A DNA stretch of 64,000 bases from Nitrospira sp. (GCA_018242765.1 JAFEBH010000021.1:62001-126000), one strand, 5' to 3'. Counted from the first letter of the stretch, positions 34,051 through 42,743 are shown. Numbers and translations: made by a program. The notes: generated by a model not told the origin, from the sequence alone.

Positions 34051-34881
34051 ATGCTTGACCTCCTCGCCTATGACTTCATGCAACGCTCCCTCCTCGCTGC
34101 GGCGATGGTCGGCGGACTCTGCTCCGTTATCGGCGTGTTTGTTGTCCTACGGGGACTCGCCTTCGTCGGTGCGGGAACGTCCCACGCAGCATTTGCAGGA
34201 GTGGCTCTTGGTTACCTGGTGGGATGGCCCCCCTTGTTGCTGGCTATTCTGTTCGGCCTGGCCACAGTCTGGATCACGGGTTGGGTTGAAGAACGCGGCC
34301 GAATGAAACTAGATGTCTCCATCGGCATTCTGTATACGACGACCATGGCACTGGGCATCCTCTTTATCGGACTGATGAAAACGTACAATGCGGAAGTGTA
34401 CGGCTATCTGTTCGGCAGTGTGCTTTCGGTCACACCTGAAGAACTTCGTATCATCGGTGCCTTGAGCGTGCTGGTGTTGAGCCTCCTGCTCCTGTTTGCC
34501 AAAGAACTCTATTTCATTGCGTTTGATCAAGAAATGGCCGAAGCTTCAGGAGTCCCGGCGCGACAAATGTTTTTTTTATTACTGAGCCTCGTCGCACTGA
34601 CCGTCGTCGTCTCACTCAAGACCGTTGGGGCCATTCTCGTCTTTGCCATGATTCTGATTCCGGCTTCGACCGCTTATCAACTCACACATAGCCTGACAAC
34701 TTTGACGCTGTATTCAGCCTTCTTTGGAATCACCACCTCGGTCGTAGGAGTCTTGATTTCTGCCATCTGGGACATTCCCTCAGGCCCTGCTATCGTCCTC
34801 TTAGCAACCGTGATCTTTTTCAGTGCCGTCGTCCTGTCACCAAAACGGGCAAGGCGTACAGGAGCCGCTCACTCTCATTAG
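34051..34881 (+). CDS. Metal ABC transporter permease (ZnuB-like)
   Basis: This 276-residue ABC-3 family permease has about eight helices. Marks are GLCSVIGVFVVLRGLAFVG near residue 23, FVGAGTSHAAFAGVALGYL and the coupling-loop region EMAEASGVPARQMFFLLL (~165). It ends with a short His-containing tail (GAAHSH). It follows the ATPase gene by 15 bp and completes the importer in the inner membrane. Confidence 0.9.
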   Translation: MLDLLAYDFMQRSLLAAAMVGGLCSVIGVFVVLRGLAFVGAGTSHAAFAGVALGYLVGWPPLLLAILFGLATVWITGWVEERGRMKLDVSIGILYTTTMALGILFIGLMKTYNAEVYGYLFGSVLSVTPEELRIIGALSVLVLSLLLLFAKELYFIAFDQEMAEASGVPARQMFFLLLSLVALTVVVSLKTVGAILVFAMILIPASTAYQLTHSLTTLTLYSAFFGITTSVVGVLISAIWDIPSGPAIVLLATVIFFSAVVLSPKRARRTGAAHSH

Positions 34882-34993
34882 CCAGCTGATTGATCTCCTC
34901 GAGGGAATGCCATAAGCAAGTGCTGATCCCGCTGAATCGACCCGGAAACCTCATATTGGTTCTGGGTCCATAGGGTGATCGGTAGCAGCATGC

Positions 34994-35046
34994 AGAATCT
35001 GCTTGAATTAGCAGATTCTTGGCCGTTCCTTTAGAGGAACGGAGGT
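34994..35046 (+). promoter_or_regulatory. Double hairpin leader in front of the barrel gene
   Basis: Stem 1: AGAATCTGCT (34994-35003) pairs with AGCAGATTCT (35010-35019) around TGAATT. Stem 2: GTTCCT (35025-35030) pairs with AGGAAC (35035-35040) around TTAG. The Shine-Dalgarno GGAGGT (35041-35046) begins directly after stem 2, and ATG is at 35052. Stem 1 may also end the upstream metal-importer transcript. The arrangement suits a translation-controlling or mRNA-stabilising 5' UTR, as in outer-membrane protein mRNAs. Confidence 0.5.
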
Positions 35047-35051
35047 GTTGT

Positions 35052-35681
35052 ATGCGTTGGTATCAATTCAAGAACGCCGTGGGGGGACTACTCCTCGTTA
35101 TGGTTGTCTCCCTGGTCTCCCTGTCAACAACAGGATTCGCGCAAGAGTTTGGAGGGATTAAACCTGGCAAGTGGGTACTCGGGTTTCGGGCCGGGTTTAC
35201 GCCATTGACCCAACAGCTGTCGGAAGGCACCTCCACCTCAATTGGTCCGCTGGTAAACTTCCAAGCGATGTACAGCCTCAATACCTGGTTTTTGGTGGGC
35301 ATGATGCTCGAGTGGGAACGCCATAGCGTGAGCGTGGAACAGCCGGACGTGGACCTTGGGCACCAGGATACGGTCTCAGTCCTCCCGACGATCGAAATAC
35401 GCCCAGGCAGATCAGGTCCGCTCAGCCCTTACGTCAATATGAGTTTCGGCGTGAACGTCAATAGCTTCGGTGAAGACACCGCAGTTCGCATCAGCCCGAG
35501 TAATACCTTCGCCTGGCGATTGGGATGGGGGACTGATTACCAGCTCAACGAACGGTTTGCCCTTAATGTGGAATGGGCCTACAAGCGGAATGATGGGCAC
35601 ACCACCGGCACCGGTGGCCAAAACAACGACTGGAACGCATCTTCGTTTGGCTTCCTATTTGGCGGAAAGATGTTCTTCTAG
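35052..35681 (+). CDS. Outer-membrane beta-barrel protein
   Basis: From ATG 35052, five bases after GGAGGT, the product is 209 residues. A signal peptide (GGLLLVMVVSLVSLSTTGFA) is followed by beta-strand segments (WVLGFRAGFTPLTQ, WFLVGMMLEWERHSV, LSPYVNMSFGVNVN) and a C-terminal barrel end FGFLFGGKMFF. It resembles small OmpW/OmpA-like barrels. It may be related to metal supply because of its position after the Zn/Mn importer, but the gap has its own structured leader. Confidence 0.78.
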   Translation: MRWYQFKNAVGGLLLVMVVSLVSLSTTGFAQEFGGIKPGKWVLGFRAGFTPLTQQLSEGTSTSIGPLVNFQAMYSLNTWFLVGMMLEWERHSVSVEQPDVDLGHQDTVSVLPTIEIRPGRSGPLSPYVNMSFGVNVNSFGEDTAVRISPSNTFAWRLGWGTDYQLNERFALNVEWAYKRNDGHTTGTGGQNNDWNASSFGFLFGGKMFF

Positions 35682-35736
35682 TCGCATGCCGCCTCCTAGA
35701 AAGGCGACACCTCTCATGCTTGGCGAGGCTATCAAC

Positions 35737-35757
35737 CCGGTATTTGATGGATACCGG
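35737..35757. terminator. Hairpin between convergent genes
   Basis: CCGGTAT (35737-35743) and ATACCGG (35751-35757) form a 7-bp stem with a 7-base loop. It lies between the end of the barrel gene (plus) and the end of the small lipoprotein gene (minus), so it can serve either. A T-run is not obvious. Confidence 0.4.
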
Positions 35758-35764
35758 CGGATTG

Positions 35765-36034
35765 TCAATATGGGTTTGGCGGTAAAACACCGTTGTCGCA
35801 ACGTGTCTCATAATCATTCCCCCGCTTGAGGGTTTGGCACGTTTGCCCCAATGGGCCTTTTTGCACGGGGCCAACAATCTCCGGACATCCGAGTGTTTTC
35901 TGAGTCATCCAAGAACACTCAACTCCCCTGCCAGGAACCTGACTGTACGGATTCCCATTTTTGTCATGAGTGGCAGGAAAACACCCGGCGGTTGTGGCGG
36001 AGAAGAGGAAAAGAGCTAAATTGAGGATGTGCAT
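35765..36034 (-). CDS. Small Cys-rich lipoprotein
   Basis: From ATG 36034 the product is 89 residues; the frame extends to 36046, overlapping the end of the GNAT gene. The signal HILNLALFLFSATTAGC ends in a lipobox-like TAGC. The mature part has four more Cys residues (VECSW, LGCPE, QTCQT and TRCDNG), probably forming two disulfides. No family is recognised. It appears co-transcribed with the GNAT gene. Confidence 0.5.
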   Translation of the reverse strand: MHILNLALFLFSATTAGCFPATHDKNGNPYSQVPGRGVECSWMTQKTLGCPEIVGPVQKGPLGQTCQTLKRGNDYETRCDNGVLPPNPY

Positions 36035-36042
36035 ACTCGACA

Positions 36043-36474
36043 TCACTCCATGCGGGCTTGCTTGCTCCGACTCCAGACCATCCCCGTCTGTTCCTTGGAA
36101 CTGAAGCCGAGTCGTTCATAGAAACCAGGACGCCTAGTACAAAGCCAAAACAGTTCAACCCGTTGTAGTTGTGGGTGATGGAGAATTCGCTTAACGATCT
36201 CCGTTCCGACACCTTGGCCTTGATAGGCCCGGTCGACAATGACATCCCAAATCGTCGCCCGGTAGACAAAATCCGTGAGAACTCGCCCAAATCCAATCAG
36301 CCGCTCCCCGTCCCACGCGCAAATGGTGAGATCGGTTCGTTGGAGCATTTCTTTGGCATCGTCCAGAGAACGGTCCTTCGCCCATGGAGCCTGCCGAAAG
36401 AGTCCTAGGAGCTGCGACGCTTCAGGAAGTTCATGATGAGAATAACTGACAGCAGGCTTGAGGGTTGGAGGCAT
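36043..36474 (-). CDS. GNAT family N-acetyltransferase
   Basis: This 143-residue protein has the GNAT core: acidic beta-strand region DLTICAWDGERLIGFGRVL, the beta4 segment ATIWDVIVDRAYQGQGVGTE with the acetyl-CoA pyrophosphate loop QGQGVG (~100), and WLCTRRPGFYERLGF near the C-terminus. It should transfer an acetyl group from acetyl-CoA to an unknown amine. It is divergent from the small zinc-ribbon gene, whose ATG is 50 bp away. Confidence 0.85.
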   Translation of the reverse strand: MPPTLKPAVSYSHHELPEASQLLGLFRQAPWAKDRSLDDAKEMLQRTDLTICAWDGERLIGFGRVLTDFVYRATIWDVIVDRAYQGQGVGTEIVKRILHHPQLQRVELFWLCTRRPGFYERLGFSSKEQTGMVWSRSKQARME

Positions 36475-36523
36475 CTTATACTACAGTATCCCTCGGATTG
36501 ATCTGAAGTGTACGAGGAAACCA

Positions 36524-36703
36524 ATGTCAACGCAAGTCCGTAGCTGTCCTAAATGTTTCCAACTCATGTGGTTACGAGCAGATGAATACGAGATCCTCGA
36601 TGCCGAAACGGTTCGGGCGAAATGTCCTCATTGCGAAAACCTCGCGCGATTCAAGCTTGTGACGACAGGGCCCAACGCCTTAGGGCCTAAGATGGGGCAC
36701 TAG
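36524..36703 (+). CDS. Small zinc-ribbon protein
   Basis: From ATG 36524, with GAGG at 36514-36517, the product is 59 residues. It has two Cys pairs, CPKC (~8) and CPHC (~36), spaced as in a rubredoxin-type zinc ribbon. The C-terminal part is RFKLVTTGPNALGPKMGH. Such stand-alone ribbons bind Zn and usually act in nucleic-acid or protein contacts. The specific role is unknown. Confidence 0.65.
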   Translation: MSTQVRSCPKCFQLMWLRADEYEILDAETVRAKCPHCENLARFKLVTTGPNALGPKMGH

Positions 36704-36784
36704 CCGCATCCCTGAGTCTTCACGCGAGAGTTTCGAATTGTGCGGTTGAGGCCCTTCGATAAACCAAAGACTCAACACTGTGCC

Positions 36785-37207
36785 TTACAAGCCTCCACCT
36801 GTCTCTGCCAATTCCGGCCGATTGCCAGGAAGAACTTTTCGTAGGGCTACGCGATACTCCGTGAGTCGCTTCTCATCCATTGGTCTGACGTCAATCTCTT
36901 GATCTCGGTGCATGCGTTCGAGCTGGTCGATCACTGCCAGGAGCACTTGGACGGTACCGATCAAATTCCCCTGTTCGAAAGCCTCCAATGAACAGATCAA
37001 CGATTCATTGAGCCCCCTGTACGGAGTACCGGCACTCTGGCGTTGTACCCGAGAGACAATCACTTCATAGTTGTCGATTGCCTCCACAGAGGGTTTCACG
37101 CCGGACGGCATTGCCTTCAAATGTACGATGGAGGGAAGGGTCATGGCATAGGTTTTGACGTGTGCAATGAGACCACCTACCGCGTCTATCACCTCTGCTG
37201 TCAGCAT
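36785..37207 (-). CDS. Conserved-looking helical protein, function unknown
   Basis: This 140-residue protein starts 7 bp inside the end of rluD and is thus translationally coupled to it. It is mostly alpha-helical, with segments VEAIDNYEVIVSRVQRQSAG, LICSLEAFEQGNLIGTVQVL and LAVIDQLERMHRD. No signal peptide, membrane helix or known motif is seen. Its link with an rRNA pseudouridine synthase may be incidental. Confidence 0.6.
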   Translation of the reverse strand: MLTAEVIDAVGGLIAHVKTYAMTLPSIVHLKAMPSGVKPSVEAIDNYEVIVSRVQRQSAGTPYRGLNESLICSLEAFEQGNLIGTVQVLLAVIDQLERMHRDQEIDVRPMDEKRLTEYRVALRKVLPGNRPELAETGGGL

Positions 37208-38211
37208 AGTTCCTCGTTGATTACATTGACATCTGTCGCACCAGAAGGCGTCGACGTCCGATCCTTGGACATAATCCGTTGCTCGAGTGCGTGAATCACA
37301 CGCTCCATATCGGCCGGAAACGGCCTCGTAAATTCCTCTCCCGTGCCTGTCGAAGGATGGGTAAAACCTAACGTCCTGGCATGAAGCATCACCCGTGGGA
37401 CCTCGATGTCCGCAAGAACCATCACCTTGTTACCACCATAAGTGCGATCGCCCAGAATGGGATGGCCCAATGAGGTCAGATGCACCCGCAGTTGGTGCGT
37501 CCTCCCGGTTTGGGGGTACAGCAAGACGTGTGCGGCCACTTTATCATAGCGCCGAGTCACCACATATTCGGTCACAGACTCCTTGGGACTCGTCGTTCTT
37601 GATGAGAACTTCTTTCGGTCTTTACTATCCCGCCCAATGGCAAGATCGATCACTCCTCGTCCTTTTTTGGGAACTCCCCAGACCAGCGCTTCATAGACTC
37701 TGGTAATGGTATGGAGCTTGAACTGGGCGGCAAGGGCCCGATGCGCAATATCGGTCTTCGTGATCACCATGACACCGGAGGTTTCCTTATCCAAACGATG
37801 CACCAGTCCAGGGCGTTCCTTCCCGCCGATTGTTGAAATGGTCCCACCGGAAGTTTGGAAGTGATGCAAGAGTGCATTCACCAGTGTCCCGCTCCAGTTT
37901 CCCGGTGCTGGATGCACCACGATGCCGGGAGGCTTATTCAGGACTAGCAGGGAGTCATCCTCGAAGAGGACCTCAAGCGGAATGGCTTCTCCCTTGATGG
38001 AGAGCGGTTCCGGCTTCGGGACATCCATGGTGATCTTGTCCCCGGGTTTGATCTTGTGGCTGGGCTTCACAAGCTGGTCATTGACCCGTATTCGACCCAA
38101 TTCAATCAACCGCTGCAACGCCGATCTGGACGCGTCTCGCTCTCGGCCGACGAGAAAGATATCGAGCCGCTTTGGCTGTTCACCAGCGGTAATGACAAAT
38201 TCCGTGATCAT
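37201..38211 (-). CDS. rluD: RluA-family (RluD-like) rRNA pseudouridine synthase
   Basis: This 336-residue enzyme has an N-terminal S4 RNA-binding domain (LDIFLVGRERDASRSALQRL, to ~75) and an RluA-type catalytic domain. The catalytic Asp is in VHRLDKETSGVMVITK (~142), with LLVLNKPPGIVVHPAPGNW before it and TGRTHQLRVHLTSLGHPILG after it. RluD isomerises uridines in helix 69 of 23S rRNA. The exact target set is inferred from family membership, so the gene symbol is probable rather than certain. Confidence 0.88.
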   Translation of the reverse strand: MITEFVITAGEQPKRLDIFLVGRERDASRSALQRLIELGRIRVNDQLVKPSHKIKPGDKITMDVPKPEPLSIKGEAIPLEVLFEDDSLLVLNKPPGIVVHPAPGNWSGTLVNALLHHFQTSGGTISTIGGKERPGLVHRLDKETSGVMVITKTDIAHRALAAQFKLHTITRVYEALVWGVPKKGRGVIDLAIGRDSKDRKKFSSRTTSPKESVTEYVVTRRYDKVAAHVLLYPQTGRTHQLRVHLTSLGHPILGDRTYGGNKVMVLADIEVPRVMLHARTLGFTHPSTGTGEEFTRPFPADMERVIHALEQRIMSKDRTSTPSGATDVNVINEELC

Positions 38212-38395
38212 GAGCAGAACACGCTACTAAAGACCTCCGGTTAAATGCAATCGGCAGATGCAGGCGACTGGCATTGCTCGCAAGGCGGGGCTCAAAAAGC
38301 AATTTGTCTCCCTCTCAGTCTTCATGATCCTGTTCAACACAGTAGTTGAAGCCAGCGAGTCGTTTTGTTAGGGTGCGGCTCCTGGAGCCAGACCC

Positions 38396-39826
38396 ATGGG
38401 CATACGCTTTTCGCAATACGATCCTGATGGATTTTATGACGAGCTGTACGAGGAGAAGGGACAACCACGACCCGGAAGTACTCTCTTGCTCAAAAAATTT
38501 GCGTCCCTGCCGGAAGGAGAACTACAAAAGCGCCAAGAAGCGGCAGAGCGTGTCATCCTTAACATGGGAATGACGTTCAGCATCTATGGAAGCGATAACG
38601 GCCATGAACAAATATTCCCTTTCGACATCGTACCTCGGATCGTCACGGCATCGGATTGGAACCAAATCAACTCCGGGCTTTGCCAGCGCCTCCGTGCGTT
38701 GAACTTATTTATCAACGATGTCTACCACGATCAGAAGATCCTTAAAGATGGGGTCATTCCCACCGAGCTGATTTATACCAGCAAGAGCTTTTTGCAACCT
38801 TGCATGGGCCTGCGCCCACCGCGCGGCATCTGGTGCCACATTGCCGGAATCGATCTCGTCCGAATTAACGATGGCCACTACTACGTCCTGGAAGACAACA
38901 CCCGGTGCCCGTCCGGAGTTGCCTATGTGTTGGAAGCAAGACAAGTCATGAAACGGACGTTCCCTGAGTTGTTCGAAGCCTATCGAGTACGACCGGTTGA
39001 TGGATATCCGAGCCAACTCTTGGAAACCCTTCGCTCCCTCTCTGATCTTCCCGATCCGACCATCGTGATTCTCACCCCTGGCATCTTCAATTCTGCCTAT
39101 TACGAACATTCGCTGCTTGCCCAAAAAATGGGGGTGGAATTGGTCGAAGCCAATGATCTCGTGGTGGTGGATGGATTCGTCCACATGCGCACCACGAAGG
39201 GATCTCAACGCGTCGACATTATCTACCGGCGGATTAATGATGACTACTTGGATCCGCTGGCGTTTCGTCGCGATTCCTTGCTCGGGGTTCCGGGTCTCAT
39301 GGAATCGTACAAGAGAGGTCGGGTCGCGCTCGCTAATTCTCCCGGCACCGGTGTGTCGGACGACAAAGCCATTTATGCCTATGTCCCGAAGATCATCAAT
39401 TATTACCTCGCGGAAGAACCGATACTTCCCAATGTGCCGACATATCTCTGTTCAGATCGACGAGATCGAACCTATGTCTTGGAGCATTTGGATCAGCTGG
39501 TCGTGAAAGCGACCAATGAAGCCGGTGGCTACGGAATGATGATTGGGCCTCACGCGTCCAAACAGGAACGGGAGGACTGCGCTCGTCGCATTGAGGCGGA
39601 CCCGCGGAACTACATCGCCCAACCAACCTTGGCCCTCTCACGCGTACCCACCTTAGTGGATGGTCATCTGGAGGGACGTCATGTCGATCTCCGTCCGTAC
39701 GTGTTGTATGGTCGCGATGTGTCCGTGTTACCGGGAGGCATGACACGCGTGGCGTTGCGGAAAGGCTCTCTCGTGGTAAATTCGTCCCAAGGCGGAGGCA
39801 ATAAAGACACGTGGGTGTTGTCATGA
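38396..39826 (+). CDS. Circularly permuted ATP-grasp protein
   Basis: This 476-residue protein matches the circularly permuted type-2 ATP-grasp family (formerly DUF404/DUF407): FYDELYEEKGQPRPGS at the start, DNTRCPSGVAYVLEARQVM (~165), VDIIYRRINDDYLDPLAF (~265), VVKATNEAGGYGMMIGPH (~365) and DLRPYVLYG (~422). ATG 38396 has GGAG at 38384-38387. Such enzymes are predicted amide or peptide ligases. With the following alpha-E and Anbu genes it forms a known conserved neighbourhood. The substrate is unknown. Confidence 0.88.
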   Translation: MGIRFSQYDPDGFYDELYEEKGQPRPGSTLLLKKFASLPEGELQKRQEAAERVILNMGMTFSIYGSDNGHEQIFPFDIVPRIVTASDWNQINSGLCQRLRALNLFINDVYHDQKILKDGVIPTELIYTSKSFLQPCMGLRPPRGIWCHIAGIDLVRINDGHYYVLEDNTRCPSGVAYVLEARQVMKRTFPELFEAYRVRPVDGYPSQLLETLRSLSDLPDPTIVILTPGIFNSAYYEHSLLAQKMGVELVEANDLVVVDGFVHMRTTKGSQRVDIIYRRINDDYLDPLAFRRDSLLGVPGLMESYKRGRVALANSPGTGVSDDKAIYAYVPKIINYYLAEEPILPNVPTYLCSDRRDRTYVLEHLDQLVVKATNEAGGYGMMIGPHASKQEREDCARRIEADPRNYIAQPTLALSRVPTLVDGHLEGRHVDLRPYVLYGRDVSVLPGGMTRVALRKGSLVVNSSQGGGNKDTWVLS

Positions 39827-39899
39827 GGGCTGCCATAAGAAACAGACAAGCTCCTGTCATCGCTCACGGCGCTGTTCAACACACAGGAGCTGGCGAATC

Positions 39900-40886
39900 A
39901 TGTTGAGCCGGGTCGCCAGTTCCATCTATTGGTTACATCGCTACATTGAACGGGCTGAAAACTACGCTCGTTTCATCGAGGTCAACCTCAACATGACACT
40001 CGATCTTCCTAGAGGCACGACGGAGCAGTGGGAACCGTTGGTCTTCACGACCGGAGATCACGAGAGTTTTTCCGAGCGCTACGGGAAGCCCACGAAAGAA
40101 ACCGTGATCCAGTTCCTCTTAGCCGATACCACCAATTCCAATTCGATTCTATCTTGCCTCGTGGCCGCTAGGGAAAACGCCCGATCGGTCCGAGAAGTCA
40201 TCTCTACGGACATGTGGGAACAAGTCAACCGATTTTACCTCATGGTCAGAGACGCCCTTTCAAACGGCTGGTCCGGCCAAAGTCTCCACACCTTTTTGAC
40301 CGAGGTCAAGGCGAATAGTCACCTGTTTTTGGGCATTACCGATGCCACCATGTCCCATGGAGAGGGGTGGCATTTTGCTCGCCTCGGTCGTTTACTTGAA
40401 CGGGCGGACAAGACTTCACGTATTCTTGACGTAAAGTATTTCATGCTACTGCCGACGGTCGACGAGGTCGGCACCCCATTCGATATCATTCAGTGGTCCG
40501 CGCTGTTGAAATCTGCCAGCGCCCTGGAGATGTATTATAAACGGTTCGGTCGTATCTCTCCGGACGATGTCACGGCGTTTCTGATCCTCGATTCCACCTT
40601 CCCCCGAGCCATTCGCTACTGCTTGATCAAGAGTGAGGACTCCCTTCACGCGATCTCCGGGACTGAGCACGGAGCCTATCAGAACCAGGCCGAAAAGCGG
40701 CTGGGCCGATTGCGCGCCGAGTTGGACTTCGGCGATCTTGAGGATTGCCTCACCGGAGGACTGCACGAATTCTTGGATCGCTTTCAAGCGCAGATTAATC
40801 TCGTCGGGGATGCCATTTACGAGACGTTCTTCGCACCTCGTCCAATTCACATTCACAGCACAGTCGTCGGAGCGGAGGCACAATGA
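39900..40886 (+). CDS. Alpha-E domain protein
   Basis: This 328-residue all-helical protein matches the alpha-E family (DUF403), whose genes almost always neighbour permuted ATP-grasp genes. The start LSRVASSIYWLHRYIERAEN and the block GWHFARLGRLLERADKTSRI (~158) are diagnostic. It is thought to assist the ATP-grasp ligase, possibly in making a peptide tag. Its stop overlaps the Anbu start (ATGA at 40883-40886). Confidence 0.88.
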   Translation: MLSRVASSIYWLHRYIERAENYARFIEVNLNMTLDLPRGTTEQWEPLVFTTGDHESFSERYGKPTKETVIQFLLADTTNSNSILSCLVAARENARSVREVISTDMWEQVNRFYLMVRDALSNGWSGQSLHTFLTEVKANSHLFLGITDATMSHGEGWHFARLGRLLERADKTSRILDVKYFMLLPTVDEVGTPFDIIQWSALLKSASALEMYYKRFGRISPDDVTAFLILDSTFPRAIRYCLIKSEDSLHAISGTEHGAYQNQAEKRLGRLRAELDFGDLEDCLTGGLHEFLDRFQAQINLVGDAIYETFFAPRPIHIHSTVVGAEAQ

Positions 40887-41653
40887 CCTTTTGTTTAGGG
40901 ATGAAGGTGGAAGATGGGCTCGTCGGGATCGCCGATACACGAGTCACCACGGGCGCAGAATGCATCACGGCGGGAAAAGTTTCGATTCATCAGCATGGGC
41001 GTCACTCGATGTTTTTAATGACATCCGGGCTACGGTCCGTTCGAGACAAGGCCGTCACGTATTTTGACGAGGCGATCACTGAAGGCGATCAGACCTTCGA
41101 CAAGTTATTCAAAGCCGTCAACGTGCTTGCCGCACAGATTCGCCGCGTCGCACAAGAAGACCGTACCGCGCTGGATCAAGCAGGCCTGATTTTCAATCTT
41201 CACGCCCTTGTGGGTGGGCAATTGGAAAACGACAAGGCGCATAAGCTCTACCTCATCTACCCACAGGGGAATTGGGTGGAAGTGAGTGAAGGAACTCCCT
41301 ATTGCATCATCGGGGAGACAGGCTATGGAAAACCGCTCCTCGATCGCGTCTTACGCTATGACTCCAGCATGGACCTCGCCATGAAGGTGGGCTTCCTGGC
41401 GTTCGACGCCACCCGCACAAGCTCGACGAGCGTCGAATATCCGCTCGATGTAGTCCTCTATCGCCACGACACCTTCGACATCATCGAGCACCGTTTTCAG
41501 AAGGAAGACCTCGCTGAGATTGCCATCTGGTGGCAATCCCGCATTTACGACTCGGTTGAGAAGTTACCATCGAAGTGGATTGATCGCCTACTCGACTCGC
41601 TGCCTCAAGAATCGAGAGCATCCTCCTCAACCCCGACCTCTCCATCGGACTGA
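40883..41653 (+). CDS. Proteasome-type protease (Anbu/BPH-like)
   Basis: This 256-residue Ntn-hydrolase begins MTFCLGMKVEDGLVGIADTR. Removal of Met would leave Thr1 as nucleophile; Asp17 (in ADTR) and a Lys at ~31 (ITAGKVS) then fit the proteasome-type active site. Further on, HALVGGQLENDKAHKLYLIY and GETGYGKPLLDRVL match Anbu. Anbu assembles into open rings distinct from the 20S proteasome. Clusters usually also include a transglutaminase-like gene, not found next to this one. Role probably proteolytic; the substrate is unknown. Confidence 0.88.
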   Translation: MTFCLGMKVEDGLVGIADTRVTTGAECITAGKVSIHQHGRHSMFLMTSGLRSVRDKAVTYFDEAITEGDQTFDKLFKAVNVLAAQIRRVAQEDRTALDQAGLIFNLHALVGGQLENDKAHKLYLIYPQGNWVEVSEGTPYCIIGETGYGKPLLDRVLRYDSSMDLAMKVGFLAFDATRTSSTSVEYPLDVVLYRHDTFDIIEHRFQKEDLAEIAIWWQSRIYDSVEKLPSKWIDRLLDSLPQESRASSSTPTSPSD

Positions 41654-42195
41654 GAGAAGGACCTCGACCGGTCCAAAAGATCCTCCTTGATTTTTCCGTG
41701 CTTCTGAGACAACGCGACGTGCTACGTACCTGTACTTCTTGGAAGCAACATGAACCGAGTACTACAGAATGATTTTTCAGTTCCAAGAAAACCATATGGC
41801 CACTTTCAGCTAACTATGGCCCGGAAGATATCCATTGAACTCGTCGATGCTATCAGGGAGCCTCGCTGGATGTTCATAGAAGAGTTGGCAAGACCTGTAC
41901 AAGAGAAACGACGTTAATACCGCTCTCGAGCTTAGGAGGAGGATATGATCGAAGCCAGAGTGTTTCTTAGCAGCTCGCCCCTGCGCAGATGAAGAAATTA
42001 CCACCTGGTGGTTCTTAAACAATGGTCACGATTCAGATGTTCCCAAACCGGGGGTCTCACACCTTTTGCCTTTTGCTCACAAGAGTGGCCTCGCTGCGTT
42101 CTCTTTCAAAGAATGAGACGCCAAGTAGGTTCTTTGTCGCGGAGCAAGGCTCCTGGACGTGCGGAAGGATAAGGATGAATGCGAGTCGATAGACG
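41654..42195. other. 540-bp gap between the Anbu gene and atpC
   Basis: It separates convergent transcription units. It holds a 55-codon candidate ORF (41750-41917) and a strong GGAGGAGG followed by ATG at 41946 that runs only 15 codons. Nothing else coding-like was seen; the second signal may mark the 5' end of a decayed gene. Confidence 0.4.
41750..41917 (+). CDS. Possible 55-aa basic peptide
   Basis: ATG 41750 follows GGAAG (41741-41745) and the frame ends with TAA at 41915-41917. The product is hydrophilic and basic, with a central amphipathic stretch (ISIELVDAIREPRWMFIEEL) and a basic C-terminus (QEKRR). No family is recognised. Too short and isolated to be sure. Confidence 0.25.
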   Translation: MNRVLQNDFSVPRKPYGHFQLTMARKISIELVDAIREPRWMFIEELARPVQEKRR

Positions 42196-42618
42196 CTAGG
42201 CGTGATTTGTTTTTCTGGCGCGTTCGGCAATTTTTTTACGGAGGCGGGCTTTTTCGAGACTCACCTGGGCATCTTTGACCTCAGAAGGCAGTCCGCCGGC
42301 CTGAAGTCGACGTTCAGCTTCAGCCACCTTGGCTGTAGCCCGCTCCACATCGATATCTTCGGCTTTCTCAGCAATCTCGGCCATAATGGTCACTTTGGTC
42401 GGGGTCACTTCCGCAAACCCCCAGAGCACCGCCATCGAATAGGTATCATGATCAACACGATAACGAAGCTCACCAATCCGAAGGGTCGACAGGAAATGGC
42501 AGTGACCGGGCAGCACCCCGAATTCCCCCTCTGAGCCAGGTGCAATGACCTCATCCACCTGTTGACTCAAAAGGAGTTTTTCCGGTGTCACGACCTCTAA
42601 TAAAATCTTTCCTGGCAT
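42196..42618 (-). CDS. atpC: ATP synthase epsilon subunit
   Basis: This 140-residue subunit of the F1 central stalk inhibits and couples rotation. The N-terminal beta domain carries LEVVTPEKLLLSQQVDEVIA and GSEGEFGVLPGHCHFLSTL; the C-terminal helices are rich in Glu and Ala (ERATAKVAEAERRLQAGG). It is the last gene of the atpHAGDC operon. The 125-bp spacer from atpD holds two stem-loops. Confidence 0.95.
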   Translation of the reverse strand: MPGKILLEVVTPEKLLLSQQVDEVIAPGSEGEFGVLPGHCHFLSTLRIGELRYRVDHDTYSMAVLWGFAEVTPTKVTIMAEIAEKAEDIDVERATAKVAEAERRLQAGGLPSEVKDAQVSLEKARLRKKIAERARKTNHA

Positions 42619-42633
42619 CTCTCTTTTCCTTCA

Positions 42634-42723
42634 TCCCGCCTTCAGGCGGGAACCGATGCGTCTTCAACTGCGCGCATGCAACGAGGGTCTTCCGGGGCCG
42701 CGCGTTGCGCGAGCACGGAAGAC
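42634..42723 (-). other. Two stem-loops in the atpD-atpC spacer
   Basis: Hairpin 1: TCCCGCC (42634-42640) with GGCGGGA (42645-42651), loop TTCA. Hairpin 2: GTCTTCCG (42687-42694) with CGGAAGAC (42716-42723), with further GC-rich pairing inside. Between two subunit genes needed in 3:1 ratio, such structures could set mRNA processing or partial termination. Confidence 0.5.
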
Positions 42724-42743
42724 GCTCGACTCACCCGCGCTTT

